The notes below the pieces were generated by a model. That model worked only from the letters and a program-made list of their open reading frames with translations. It ran no database searches and was not told where the DNA came from. Shown piece by piece: positions 24,859-34,088 of a stretch of DNA of 64,000 nt. Source of the stretch: Pseudodesulfovibrio sp. (GTDB lineage Bacteria; Desulfobacterota; Desulfovibrionia; Desulfovibrionales; Desulfovibrionaceae); contig JAEINO010000017.1 of NCBI GenBank assembly GCA_016342345.1, positions 1 through 64,000 of the forward strand. The letters are read 5' to 3'. How positions within the stretch are numbered: position 1 is the first letter of the stretch; each line of letters opens with the position of its first letter. The position numbers and the translations under genes were made by a program.

Positions 24859-26022
24859 ATGAAAAAAGGCTATTTTGGAGACTTCGGCGGCCAGTTCATT
24901 CCCGAACTGCTCATGCCGCCGCTTCTGGAGTTGGAAGAAGCCATGGAGACCATCCTCCCATCCGAGGAATTCCAAACGCGCTTCATCAACATGCTCAAGG
25001 AAAACGTGGGCCGCCCCTCGGCCATCACATATTGCCCGAACCTGTCCAAGGACCTCGGCCTTGACCTGTGGCTCAAACGCGAGGACCTGAACCATTCTGG
25101 CGCACACAAAATCAACAACACACTGGGCCAGGGACTCCTTGCCAAGATGATGGGCAAAAGCACTCTTCTGGCCGAGACCGGCGCAGGAATGCACGGCGTT
25201 GCCACTGCCGTGGCCGCAGCCATGCTCGACATGAAATGTCTGGTCTACATGGGCGCAACCGACATTGTGCGCCAATCCCCCAACGTCAACCGCATGCGGC
25301 TGATGGGTGCGGAAATAGTGTCTGTTGAATCCGGCACAAAAACCCTCAAGGACGCCATCAACGAGGCCCTGCGCCGTTGGCTTTCCGACCAGGAAACCAC
25401 ACACTACTGTTTTGGCACTGCGGCAGGACCACATCCCTTTCCGACCCTGGTACGCGAATTCCAGCAAGTCATTTCACGGGAAGCCCGTCAACAGTATATG
25501 GACCGCAACGACAACGCCTTGCCCGATGTGGTAGTGGCCTGTGTCGGAGGTGGCTCCAATGCCATCGGCATGTTCCATCACTTCGTGCCCGACAAATCCG
25601 TCAAACTTGTAGGCGTCGAAGCGGCTGGAACCGGCGAACCGGGTTGTGACAATTCCGCCCCGCTCAGCATTGGCACTGACGGAATACTGCACGGCATGAA
25701 AACCAAGCTGTTGCAGACCGACGAAGGCCAGATCCTGCCGTCCCATTCCGTGGCCCCGGGCCTGGACTACCCCGGCGTTGGACCGGAACATGCCAACCTG
25801 CACAAGACTGGTCGCGCCCAGTATGTGACCATCAACGATTCCCAGGCAATCAACGCCTTTAAGACCCTGTCCCGGCGCGAAGGTATCATCCCCGCGCTGG
25901 AGTCTTCCCATGCCGTGGCCTACGCCCTTGAGAACAAGGACGAACTGCACGGCAAGTCCGTGCTCGTCTGCCTGTCAGGGCGTGGCGACAAGGACATGGG
26001 CATCGTTGATTCCATACTTTAG
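24859..26022 (+). CDS. trpB: Tryptophan synthase beta chain TrpB
   Basis: PLP subunit joining indole and serine. 387 aa. The start YFGDFGGQFIPELLMPPL is typical. The PLP lysine is in LNHSGAHKINNTLGQ, the catalytic Glu in AETGAGMHGVA, and the phosphate loop is CVGGGSNAIGMFH. Separated by 10 bp from trpA, its alpha partner. Confidence 0.98.
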   Translation: MKKGYFGDFGGQFIPELLMPPLLELEEAMETILPSEEFQTRFINMLKENVGRPSAITYCPNLSKDLGLDLWLKREDLNHSGAHKINNTLGQGLLAKMMGKSTLLAETGAGMHGVATAVAAAMLDMKCLVYMGATDIVRQSPNVNRMRLMGAEIVSVESGTKTLKDAINEALRRWLSDQETTHYCFGTAAGPHPFPTLVREFQQVISREARQQYMDRNDNALPDVVVACVGGGSNAIGMFHHFVPDKSVKLVGVEAAGTGEPGCDNSAPLSIGTDGILHGMKTKLLQTDEGQILPSHSVAPGLDYPGVGPEHANLHKTGRAQYVTINDSQAINAFKTLSRREGIIPALESSHAVAYALENKDELHGKSVLVCLSGRGDKDMGIVDSIL

Positions 26023-26032
26023 GAGATATGAA

Positions 26033-26794
26033 ATGAATCCCATGCAAATACAGATCGAAAAGGCCACCAGACAAGGCAAGGTCGGCCTGATCCCCTTTCT
26101 CCCAGCAGGATTCCCCAACCGGGAACAATTCTGGAAGGAACTTGAGGAACTGGACGCGGCCGGAGCTGCGGTCATAGAAATCGGCATGCCCTTCTCCGAC
26201 CCAGTGGCTGACGGGCCCGTGGTGGAAAAGGCATCCCTCAAATGCCTGGATGACGGCATCAACCTGACCTGGATTTTTGACGGTCTCAAGGAGCGCAAAG
26301 GGCAATTCAACGCCGCCCTGCTGCTCATGGGGTACCTGAATCCGGTCTACCAATATGGTGTGAAATCATTCGCTTCCAACTGCGAAAAAGCGGGCGTGTC
26401 CGGGCTCATCATCGCGGACCTGCCGCATGAGGAATCGGACTTCCTCAAAACAGCCCTCGCCCCGCACGGCGTCTCGCTGGTTCCGCTGGTCGGCCTGAAT
26501 ACCAGCAAGGAACGCATGAAACTCTATGCCAAAGGCGCGAGCGGCTTCTGCTACTTCGTATCGGTCCTTGGCACCACGGGACAACGCGAAGCCCTGCCTG
26601 CCCGCATCAAGGAAAAACTGACAGCGGCCAGGGAAATATTCGATATCCCCATTGCTCTTGGCTTCGGCATCAAGCACCCGGACCAACTCACCCCGTTCAA
26701 GGGACTGATGGACGCTGCCGTGTTCGGTTCCGCACTCATAACCCACATCGAAAACGGCAAATCCAGTGCCGAATTCATGAAGCCATGGAAGTAA
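26033..26794 (+). CDS. trpA: Tryptophan synthase alpha chain TrpA
   Basis: Cleaves indole-3-glycerol phosphate to indole, which is channelled to TrpB. 253 aa from the ATG at 26033, preceded by AGGAGA. LIPFLPAGFP, the catalytic Glu in VIEIGMPFSDPVADGP, LIIADLPHEE (catalytic Asp) and the flexible-loop region are present, but this is a shorter, slightly divergent TrpA. Last gene of the operon; a terminator and repeats follow. Confidence 0.95.
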   Translation: MNPMQIQIEKATRQGKVGLIPFLPAGFPNREQFWKELEELDAAGAAVIEIGMPFSDPVADGPVVEKASLKCLDDGINLTWIFDGLKERKGQFNAALLLMGYLNPVYQYGVKSFASNCEKAGVSGLIIADLPHEESDFLKTALAPHGVSLVPLVGLNTSKERMKLYAKGASGFCYFVSVLGTTGQREALPARIKEKLTAAREIFDIPIALGFGIKHPDQLTPFKGLMDAAVFGSALITHIENGKSSAEFMKPWK

Positions 26795-26846
26795 ACAATT
26801 CCGGCAAGTTACCGATAATCGAAAACCACAACCAATGAACAGACAG

Positions 26847-26886
26847 GCCCTGGAGGACATGAAACACTCCAGGGCTTGATTCTTTT
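26847..26886 (+). terminator. Terminator of the aro-trp operon
   Basis: A 9-bp perfect stem (26847-26855 with 26867-26875), an 11-nt loop and a T-rich tail (26876-26886). The 3' arm and tail also begin the first unit of the tandem repeat that follows. Confidence 0.85.
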
Positions 26887-27218
26887 AAATCACCCTTCAT
26901 TCCAAAATTCCCATGCAAGCTGGCGAGAAAGGTGTGAGTGCAAGGCGCGAAAAATAAGCAAGACCGACGCGTACTTCCTGTACGTTAGGGTTTGATTGTT
27001 TTGAAGCAACGCAGCAATCACGCCCGACAGGCACTCAAAATGCTCCAGGGCCTGATTTTTTTAAATCACCCCTCATTCCAAAATTCCCATGCAAGCTGGA
27101 GAGAAAGGTGTGAGTGCAAGGCGCGAAAAATAAGCAAGACCGACGCGTACTTCCTGTACGTTAGGGTTTGATTATTTTGAAGCAACGCAGCAATCACGCC
27201 TTTCTCTCCAGCTTGCAA
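26867..27218 (-). repeat. Tandem direct repeat (176-bp period) related to the dispersed palindromic elements
   Basis: Unit 1 (26867-27042) and unit 2 (27043-27218) match closely for about 158 bp, including the terminator 3' arm and its tail. Each carries, inverted relative to copy 1 at 5352, the shared core CGCGTACTTCCTGTACGTTA followed by TTTGATT and AAGCAACG. Unit 2 has extra outer inverted arms (about 27088-27105 with 27198-27215) that make it palindromic. The whole 26795-27241 interval has no gene. Downstream of trpA and upstream of the glycosyltransferase. Confidence 0.8.
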
Positions 27219-27241
27219 GTAAGGCGGGTATCATATAGCGA

Positions 27242-28834
27242 ATGTTCATCATCATGAATACGCCCAACAAAAAATATACTCTGCGTCTGGATATCATCGC
27301 ATTCGTCATCATTGCAGCCTCATTTGCCCTGCGCTACTGGTTTGTGGACAGCGGCCAATTGAATCTGGTTCAGGATGAGGCGCAATACTGGGACTGGATT
27401 CGCCGCCCACAGCTTTCCTATTATTCCAAAGGCCCGCTCATTGCCTGGATCATCACCACATGGTGCACGGTATTCGGCAACACGGAAATGGGCGTGCGAT
27501 TCGGCGCGGTACTCGGCATGACGGGCATTCAGGCAGCGTTGTACATTGGCGTATCCAGAGTCTGGCGGGAATACAGGCTGGCCCTATATGTCCTGTTCAT
27601 AGCCGCCACCATGCCGCTCCTGAACGGACTCGGCATCCTGATGACCACGGATAATCCGCTCATTTTCTGCTGGACGGTCGGATTCTTTGCCCTGGCTGCG
27701 GCCACACGCAACAAACCGGATCATACGCCCGGAGACTGGCCGTTCATCATTCTGGGCATCTGTCTGGCCGTGGGCATTCTTGCCAAGTACATGATGCTCG
27801 CATTCCTCGGACTGGGCACGGCATATGCCATCATCCTGCAACTTCGCGGACAACTCCCTCCCCGATTCTGGTTCCGATTCCTGATCGCGGCGATTGCAGG
27901 AACGATCATCGGCCTACTGCCCATAGCCCTCTGGAACATCGATAATGACTGGGTGGGATTCCGGCACGTAGCCAAGCTTTCCACCGGGCAGGACGTACCT
28001 CTCACAATCAGGTTCGGTCCCTTCCTTGAGATGCTCGGCGCGCAAATAGGCCTACTGGCTCCATGGTGGCTGATCTTCATCCTCATAGGCAGCCGGGCAG
28101 CCATCAGAAAAACATTTTTCGGTCCCATCGGATCATTCGACCATGCCTACAGACGCGATCTCCAGGCAACGCTGTTCTTCTGGCCCCTGTGGGCAGCCAT
28201 CACTCTCTGGGCCTTGAAATCCAAAGTGGAGGCCAACTGGACCGCTGCGGCATTTATAGGTGGAGCGCTCCTGGGCGGAATGGCCTTGCAGGGATGGTGG
28301 GAAGCCCCGCATCGAAAAACTCGCGGCAAAGCACTCCTTGCCGGAGTTGCCATCGGCGTCACCCTGTTCATCTTCGCCTCACCGCAATTCCAGGTTCAAG
28401 ACACTCTGAACCCCACCCACAGGCTCAAGGGATGGTCGGACCTCGGCAAGGAAATCGACAGATTGAAACAAACCGAATTCGACAACCCGGATACGGTCTT
28501 CTTCATGAGCGACAAATACAACCTCACCTCGGAGTTGGCCTTCTACAGCCAGGGCCAGCCATTTGCATACTGTGCCTGGATCGACAACAGACGGATGAAC
28601 CAATACGACCTGTGGCCCGGACCGGACACGGACAAAATCGGCTGGGATACAGTCGTTGTACGCAAACGATTCCAGAACAACACTCCGCCGGAACTCGTCA
28701 AGATGTATGACTCGGTCAGCGAGCCCATTTTCTACCAAACAACATTCAATGGCCGACCGGCCCGCACGTTTACCCTGTTCATCTGCAAAAACTTCAATGG
28801 ATACTGGCCACGAAAAGGATTCGGCAAATATTAG
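27242..28834 (+). CDS. Membrane glycosyltransferase, PMT/ArnT-like (GT-C fold)
   Basis: 530 aa with about 10-12 predicted membrane helices. The first periplasmic loop carries NLVQDEAQYWDW, the acidic DE motif typical of ArnT and dolichyl-phosphate-mannose transferase relatives, followed by LSYYSKGPLIAWII. Such enzymes use a polyprenyl-phosphate sugar to modify lipid A, glycans or proteins in the periplasm; the acceptor cannot be read here. ATGs at 27242 and 27254 are both possible and there is no clear ribosome-binding site. Stands alone after the repeats. Confidence 0.82.
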   Translation: MFIIMNTPNKKYTLRLDIIAFVIIAASFALRYWFVDSGQLNLVQDEAQYWDWIRRPQLSYYSKGPLIAWIITTWCTVFGNTEMGVRFGAVLGMTGIQAALYIGVSRVWREYRLALYVLFIAATMPLLNGLGILMTTDNPLIFCWTVGFFALAAATRNKPDHTPGDWPFIILGICLAVGILAKYMMLAFLGLGTAYAIILQLRGQLPPRFWFRFLIAAIAGTIIGLLPIALWNIDNDWVGFRHVAKLSTGQDVPLTIRFGPFLEMLGAQIGLLAPWWLIFILIGSRAAIRKTFFGPIGSFDHAYRRDLQATLFFWPLWAAITLWALKSKVEANWTAAAFIGGALLGGMALQGWWEAPHRKTRGKALLAGVAIGVTLFIFASPQFQVQDTLNPTHRLKGWSDLGKEIDRLKQTEFDNPDTVFFMSDKYNLTSELAFYSQGQPFAYCAWIDNRRMNQYDLWPGPDTDKIGWDTVVVRKRFQNNTPPELVKMYDSVSEPIFYQTTFNGRPARTFTLFICKNFNGYWPRKGFGKY

Positions 28835-29057
28835 CATTTCAATGAATCTATTTTTACTAGATTGACCTGACGACCGAGCACCATGAATCCATTTTTTATA
28901 GACCTACCTCCAAAATACTCAGTAATAACAAACAGGCCGCGCATGCAGGTCCTCCAAAGGATTTGTCGATCCGCCCTCCACAGAGTAACACCATGGCAAG
29001 CTTCTTGCTTTATTGGTCACCGGGTGGAGCCAGTCCAATAACCGGATAGGCACAAAT

Positions 29058-29846
29058 ATGAATATACTCAGACTTACACTAATCCTCACCATCACCGTTC
29101 TCCTGCCAGGATGCGCAGCAATACCCTTTGGCATCGGGCTTATCCCCGGTGCTCCTGCCTATATATCCTCACTCATCGGCAACGGCCAATCCGCATACGA
29201 AATGGCCGTTGACGAACGCACCTCGGAACAACAGATGCTTGACGCCATCATAGAGGGCCACACCCAGGCCGAACTCTACAAGCACAAGGAAATAAGAGCG
29301 ACCCAGATCACGGCCCACTGCTATTTCGGCAAACTCTACCTTGTAGGCGAATACGACTCGCAAGAACAACTCAAACAGATTTACGAATGCGTAAACAAGG
29401 TAAAAGACAAACGTGCAGTGATCAGCCGCCTCTATCTCAAAGAAGATCAGGACGAACAGAATTTCTTTTCCAAACAGGCCATGTACGCGGATATACGGAC
29501 GCAACTCACTGCCGACTTCGAGGTCACGAGTTCGCCCATAGATGTTGAGATAGTTCAAGACGATATAATCTTGCTCGGAGTCATTTCGGACAAGGAAGAA
29601 CGAAACAGGATCATGGCCCATGCCTTCAACACCGATGGCGTGAACCGGGTCATTTCCTACCTCTACCATCAGGAAAATGCCGGACCGGAACCACATATCA
29701 TGACCGCAGAAATGATCCCGTCCCTTTCAGGAATCCCCTCTCAGGGTTTCAAGAAAAAGAGAATCAAATTCTCGCCAAAAAACAGAGCAAAAACGGAATC
29801 TCCAAGGCCTCTCGTGGCTGTGCGCAACCCCGACAGGGGACGATGA
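29058..29846 (+). CDS. BON-domain outer-membrane lipoprotein (DolP/OsmY-like)
   Basis: 262 aa starting at the Met before NILRLTLILTIT. The signal ends in a lipobox, VLLPGC, so the protein is lipidated. Two BON domains are likely: about residues 50-125 (KHKEIRATQITAHCYFGKLYLVGEY) and about 140-215 (IRTQLTADFEVTSSPIDVEIVQDDIILLG split by a short loop). The tail is basic and disordered. DolP-type proteins help maintain outer-membrane integrity. A hairpin (about 29014-29036) lies in the leader. A strong terminator follows. Confidence 0.8.
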   Translation: MNILRLTLILTITVLLPGCAAIPFGIGLIPGAPAYISSLIGNGQSAYEMAVDERTSEQQMLDAIIEGHTQAELYKHKEIRATQITAHCYFGKLYLVGEYDSQEQLKQIYECVNKVKDKRAVISRLYLKEDQDEQNFFSKQAMYADIRTQLTADFEVTSSPIDVEIVQDDIILLGVISDKEERNRIMAHAFNTDGVNRVISYLYHQENAGPEPHIMTAEMIPSLSGIPSQGFKKKRIKFSPKNRAKTESPRPLVAVRNPDRGR

Positions 29847-29873
29847 CTCCAAAACCTCAATCCCAGCCACATC

Positions 29874-29903
29874 AAAACCGTCCGCCAACTCGCGGACGGT
29901 TTT
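29874..29903 (+). terminator. Intrinsic terminator after the BON lipoprotein gene
   Basis: A 12-bp perfect stem (29874-29885 with 29892-29903), a 6-nt loop, then C and five T. It could act in both directions because the 5' arm begins with four A. Confidence 0.9.
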
Positions 29904-29993
29904 CATTTTTACCACATGTGCCGACACCATCGGACGATAATAATACTCCCCGACCTTGCTTCTGATATTCTCGGAAGGACAAGGGGGAACACG

Positions 29994-30947
29994 ATGGACA
30001 GAGAATTCAGAGACCTCGTCCGCTACCACCTCCCGGATTTCCCGATCCGGCGCATCGGACGACTGGTCAGGGACACGACTGACTTTACTTCCATCGGATA
30101 TGGCGATGTCATTGCCTTGGGCGACAACCATTACATGGTTTTTCGCGACGAGGCGGAACGACGCTTCGGCCTTGAGGATTTCAAGTTCTGGGTCAAACGG
30201 TGCAAATGTCTTGAAACAGGCGAACCCGCCATCCTGAAGCTGGTTTTCCACGAAGAATTCACCCAGCAAATCGGCCCCATGAAAATCCGCAGTTTCCGTA
30301 GCGAGACCAAGGAAGCCCGTATCCTTGATCTTGTTAGGAACGATCCCCGCTTCATGCACGGATTCTCCCTCCTTGACGATGCAGGCAACCTGGTCCGGGT
30401 GATCGAAATTATCCGGGGCAAACAAATGGACACTATCATCGAGGACCTACCCGGAGATCATCTGGAATACTTTAAGACCAAGCTGCACGAAATGCTTACA
30501 CTGTTCATCACCGCGTGCGAAGCCATTGATTTCCTGCACGACAACGGAGAACGGCACGGAGACATCAGGCGCGACCATCTCTGGATGGAAACCCGAACCG
30601 GAATAATGCGCTGGATCGACTTCGACTACGCCTATGAGGCCCATGCCAACCCCTTTGCCCTGGACCTGTTCGGTCTGGGAAACTCCCTTCTCTTTGTGGT
30701 CGGCAAACAGGTGTTCACCCCGCCACTCTACAAGGATATGGAAGGGGCAAACAACATTATCCCGGAGGATTTCTCACTCATATTCAAGAACAGGCTCGTG
30801 AATTTGCGCCGCCTGTTTCCCTATATCCCGAAAGAACTGAACACGGTGCTCATGCATTTCGCTGCCGAGGCAGAGATTTACTACGATTCAGTAGAGGAAT
30901 TTCTGGATGATCTGCGACCATGCCTAGCGCACCTGCCAAAAGCATAG
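29994..30947 (+). CDS. Atypical protein-kinase-fold protein 1
   Basis: 317 aa from the ATG at 29994, preceded by GGGGGAA. Kinase-fold hallmarks in relic form: Lys82 in AILKLVFHEEF, the catalytic loop ERHGDIRRDHL (HGD at 188-190) and a metal-binding motif IDFDYAY (DFD 209-211) in place of DFG. The Asn of the usual HxDxxxxN is replaced. No membrane or extra domains. It is a close paralogue of the 317-aa protein at 31499-32452; a universal stress protein gene lies between them. Whether it phosphorylates protein, small molecule or nothing is unknown. Confidence 0.75.
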   Translation: MDREFRDLVRYHLPDFPIRRIGRLVRDTTDFTSIGYGDVIALGDNHYMVFRDEAERRFGLEDFKFWVKRCKCLETGEPAILKLVFHEEFTQQIGPMKIRSFRSETKEARILDLVRNDPRFMHGFSLLDDAGNLVRVIEIIRGKQMDTIIEDLPGDHLEYFKTKLHEMLTLFITACEAIDFLHDNGERHGDIRRDHLWMETRTGIMRWIDFDYAYEAHANPFALDLFGLGNSLLFVVGKQVFTPPLYKDMEGANNIIPEDFSLIFKNRLVNLRRLFPYIPKELNTVLMHFAAEAEIYYDSVEEFLDDLRPCLAHLPKA

Positions 30948-30956
30948 GAGGACATC

Positions 30957-31448
30957 ATGGATTTCAAGAAAATATTGCTGGCAGTGGATGAAAGCGAAAA
31001 CGCCATGCGCGCCGTGGACTATGTTGGCCGCATCGTGAGTGACGGCACCAGCTTTCAAGTCCAACTTTTGTGTATCGAGCGACTGCCCCATCGAGATCTG
31101 TACCCGGATGAAGACACGTGGAAAAAAGCCTGCGAAGTGGCACGCAGCGACATGAAGGCATTCATGAACAAGGCCAGAGACAGGCTTGTCAAACTGGACG
31201 TTCCAGACTCGGCCATCTCCGAACAGTACGTGACCAGTTGCATTTCCCCGTTTACGGACACTGCACCAAAATGCAGCCGTGGCACCAGCGTGGCCCATGA
31301 AATTCTGGAGGCACTCAAGGCTGGCGGATTCGGAACCGTGGTGGTCGGACGGCGCGGTGTCTCCAAGGCAGAGGAATTCCTGTTCGGGTCGGTCTCTAAC
31401 AAGATCATTCATTCTGCAAAAGATTGCACTGTCTGGGTCGTTTCCTGA
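30957..31448 (+). CDS. Universal stress protein, UspA family
   Basis: 163 aa. ILLAVDESENAMRAVDYVG is the UspA N-terminal strand and helix. A C-terminal nucleotide-binding pattern GTVVVGRRGVSKAEEFLFGSVSNKIIHSA matches the G-2x-G-9x-G(S/T) motif of ATP-binding Usps. GGAGG precedes the start, 9 bp after kinase 1. It is encoded between two paralogous kinase-fold genes, which suggests it is a partner or substrate of them. Confidence 0.9.
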   Translation: MDFKKILLAVDESENAMRAVDYVGRIVSDGTSFQVQLLCIERLPHRDLYPDEDTWKKACEVARSDMKAFMNKARDRLVKLDVPDSAISEQYVTSCISPFTDTAPKCSRGTSVAHEILEALKAGGFGTVVVGRRGVSKAEEFLFGSVSNKIIHSAKDCTVWVVS

Positions 31449-31498
31449 CGATTTCCCGTCGAGAACAACGCAAAATCTGCACGATAAAGGAGGCATTC

Positions 31499-32452
31499 AT
31501 GCCTTCGGTAAAGGAGTTGGTGAAGCAGTATCAGCCGGATTTGCATGTGCGCGACTATGGCCGGGTCGTCGTGGACACTTCCGAATTCATGAGCATCGAC
31601 TCTGGCGATGTCATCGCCATTGATGGCAAGCATTATCTTGTCTTCCGCGATGCCGTGGAACGAGGGTTCACGTACACGGACACCAAATACTGGGTCAAGA
31701 AATGCAAGGAACTGGAGACAGGCGACGCAAAGCTGCTCAAGCTGGTTTTCCACGAAAGTTTTTATCTGGAATACGGATGCGTCAAAATCAAATGCTTTCG
31801 CAGTCCGCGCAAGGAAGCCCGAATGCTCGACCTTGTTCACGGCGACACCCGTTTCATGCAGGGACATTCGGCCAGAGACTCGGCAGGCAATCAGGTCAGG
31901 ATCATCGATATAATCCAAGGCAAACGCATCGACCAGGTGGTGGCAAACATCCCGACAGACCACGAAACATATTTTCATGACCACTATCCGGCCATTCTGG
32001 ATCGATTCATCGGAGCATGTGAGGCCATCGCCTATCTTCACGATAAAGGCGAACGACATGGCGACATCAATCTCGACCACCTGATGAAAGAACACGCTAC
32101 CGGCGCGTATCGCTGGATCGACTTCGATTATGCATACGAAGCCTATGCCAACCCCTTTGCACTCGATCTCTTCGGACTGGGTCGAATATTAGCCTGCATC
32201 ACCGGCAAATGGCTCTATTCTCCACAGACCCTGCTTGAACTGGAAATCAAGGCCGACATATCGCAACTGGACAATGAAGATTTCTCATGTGTCCATAAAA
32301 ACGAAATCATGAACCTGAAAAAGTTATTTCCCTACATCCCGACCAGACTCAACAATGTCCTGCTCCATTTCTCCGAAAAATCAGAGGTGTTCTATGACAC
32401 GGCATGGGAGTTTACGGAAGAATTGCGAACCTGCCAGGACCCGGATCAATAA
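31499..32452 (+). CDS. Atypical protein-kinase-fold protein 2 (paralogue of the 29994 gene)
   Basis: 317 aa from the ATG at 31499, preceded by AAAGGAGG. Same architecture as its paralogue: Lys81 in LLKLVFHESF, the catalytic loop ERHGDINLDHL (HGD 187-189), IDFDYAYEAYANPFALDLFG (DFD 208-210) and a FPYIPTRLNNVLLHFS tail. The paralogues also share lengths and the SxxxGDVIA start region, so this looks like a duplication around the usp gene. Its 3' end overlaps the convergent hydrolase by 7 bp. Function not known. Confidence 0.75.
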   Translation: MPSVKELVKQYQPDLHVRDYGRVVVDTSEFMSIDSGDVIAIDGKHYLVFRDAVERGFTYTDTKYWVKKCKELETGDAKLLKLVFHESFYLEYGCVKIKCFRSPRKEARMLDLVHGDTRFMQGHSARDSAGNQVRIIDIIQGKRIDQVVANIPTDHETYFHDHYPAILDRFIGACEAIAYLHDKGERHGDINLDHLMKEHATGAYRWIDFDYAYEAYANPFALDLFGLGRILACITGKWLYSPQTLLELEIKADISQLDNEDFSCVHKNEIMNLKKLFPYIPTRLNNVLLHFSEKSEVFYDTAWEFTEELRTCQDPDQ

Positions 32453-33294
32453 AGCAGATCCTGCCTGTCACCCAGAAAATCATGCACCACTGAAGCTACT
32501 CCCTCAGGGGCCTGATACATGAGCCAGTGTCCCGCTCCCTTGAAGCGGACAAGCCATGCACCGTCGATCATTCCTGCCATCTTCAGACTCTGGTCAAGAG
32601 GCGTTATCTTGTCTGCTTCACCCACCACAAGCAGCACATCCTTGTCCAGACCGGACAACCGGTCTCCACTCCCGTCCCAAAGCGCCAATGCCTGCCGCTG
32701 ACGATTGATCGCCTCGGGCGTTGCAGGAAGAGCCGAGACCGGCAAACGGGAATAGATATCCGAATTCCGGTCAGCCCAGGATTTCGGAAACAGCATGGCC
32801 GCAAATTCCTCGGACGTCAGTCCATCAAAACGTTTGAGGGCCTCCATGACCGGCTCTCTCTCAAAGGCGGAACCGTACAGCACTAGTTTGCGAATTGAAT
32901 CAGGTTGGCTCAGAGCCATTTCCTGTGCGATGACAGACCCCATGGACCAGCCAAGGACATGAGCACTTTCAATACCAAGACCCTCGAGCAGCCCCAGGCT
33001 GTCCCTTGCCATCAGGGAAATGGTCACGGCTTCCGGAGATGTGGAGGAAAAACCGACGTTCCGGTTGTCAAAGAGAATCACCTGCCAGTTTCTGGCAAGC
33101 TCCGAAACCAGAACAGGGTCCCATGCGTCCATGGTCCCGCCATAGCCCATGATCATGAGCAGCGGTTCGCCTTGCCCCATGATCCGATAGCCGATGTCCA
33201 CGCCGTTGACGTGGATAGTTCGAACCTCCCGATCATCGGCACATCCGAAAAGTGAAACAAGAAGTATGAGACAGACACATAGTTTGCGTAGCAT
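32446..33294 (-). CDS. Alpha/beta hydrolase lipoprotein
   Basis: 282 aa from the ATG at 33294, which has AAGGAG upstream. The signal ends in a lipobox, SLFGC, so the protein should be membrane-anchored. Alpha/beta hydrolase features: YGGTMDAWD oxyanion region, VLGWSMGS nucleophile elbow (Ser), VVGEADKITPL (acid) and GAGHWLMYQ (His). Substrate unknown. Directly downstream of the prepilin peptidase gene (11-bp gap) and probably co-transcribed with it. Confidence 0.82.
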   Translation of the reverse strand: MLRKLCVCLILLVSLFGCADDREVRTIHVNGVDIGYRIMGQGEPLLMIMGYGGTMDAWDPVLVSELARNWQVILFDNRNVGFSSTSPEAVTISLMARDSLGLLEGLGIESAHVLGWSMGSVIAQEMALSQPDSIRKLVLYGSAFEREPVMEALKRFDGLTSEEFAAMLFPKSWADRNSDIYSRLPVSALPATPEAINRQRQALALWDGSGDRLSGLDKDVLLVVGEADKITPLDQSLKMAGMIDGAWLVRFKGAGHWLMYQAPEGVASVVHDFLGDRQDLLY

Positions 33295-33305
33295 CAAGAC
33301 ACTCC

Positions 33306-34088
33306 TTAGTGCGAAACCCACCAGTGCATGATGTCCTGTCCGTAGAGCACATAGAACATGCACCCGAGACTGAGAAACGGCCCGAACGGGATACGGGTCT
33401 TCATGCCTTTGCCCGACCTCGCCATGTAGATGGCACTGCCCATGGAACCGGTGATCGCGCCTGCCATCATGGTGAAAGGCAACCCACTGAAACCGGTTAT
33501 GGCTCCGATCATGAACATGAGCTTGACATCACCGGTACCGAGACCTTCCTCCTTGCGCCACAATCGATAGCCCTGCTGCATCACCCAGAACAACCCGCCG
33601 CCCACCAGCGAACCGAGCACGGCATTCTGCCAACCGGGACCTTCCCCCAGGACAAGACTGGCTGCCAAGGCCAGCACAGCACCGCCGATGGTAACACGAT
33701 TCGGCAGGAGAAATGTTTCGAAATCAATGAAACTGCCCGCAATAAGCATGCAGCCCAGCACGAGATACACACCCCATTCCAACGAGAGTCCGAATTGATA
33801 GGCAAGAGCCAGGGACCAGGCCAGACAGGAAATTTCCACCAGCATGTATTGTCCGCCAATGGACTGCCCGCAATGGCGGCAACGCCCCTTGAGCATGACA
33901 TAACTCAGCACAGGAATGGTATCCAGCAAGGTCAGCCGGTGCTCGCAGGACGGACACATGGAACGGCCCGGCTTGAGGATGGGCAACTCGTCGATCCAGC
34001 GTTGAATGAAGATGGAAGCGAGTCCTCCGAACTCCAGGCCGATGACGGCTGCGGCAATAAAGAAAACCCAGATCGGAATAATGTCCAT
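33306..34088 (-). CDS. pilD: Prepilin peptidase / N-methyltransferase (type IV leader peptidase, A24)
   Basis: Cleaves and methylates type IV pilin and type II secretion pseudopilin leaders at the inner membrane. 260 aa, about eight helices. The cytoplasmic zinc motif is RSMCPSCEHRL plus GRCRHCGQSI (two CxxC pairs). The catalytic aspartates are in FIDFETFLLPN and GLGTGDVKLM. No pilin or secretion genes are nearby, so its substrates are encoded elsewhere. Confidence 0.93.
   Translation of the reverse strand: MDIIPIWVFFIAAAVIGLEFGGLASIFIQRWIDELPILKPGRSMCPSCEHRLTLLDTIPVLSYVMLKGRCRHCGQSIGGQYMLVEISCLAWSLALAYQFGLSLEWGVYLVLGCMLIAGSFIDFETFLLPNRVTIGGAVLALAASLVLGEGPGWQNAVLGSLVGGGLFWVMQQGYRLWRKEEGLGTGDVKLMFMIGAITGFSGLPFTMMAGAITGSMGSAIYMARSGKGMKTRIPFGPFLSLGCMFYVLYGQDIMHWWVSH

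Noticed and set aside
26867-27218. Possible CRISPR-like repeats
   Set aside because: Only two long (176-bp) units without short repeat-spacer periodicity and no cas genes.
28993-29049. Small ORF upstream of the BON lipoprotein gene
   Set aside because: About 18 codons without a ribosome-binding site; the underlying inverted repeat is noted as a leader hairpin only.
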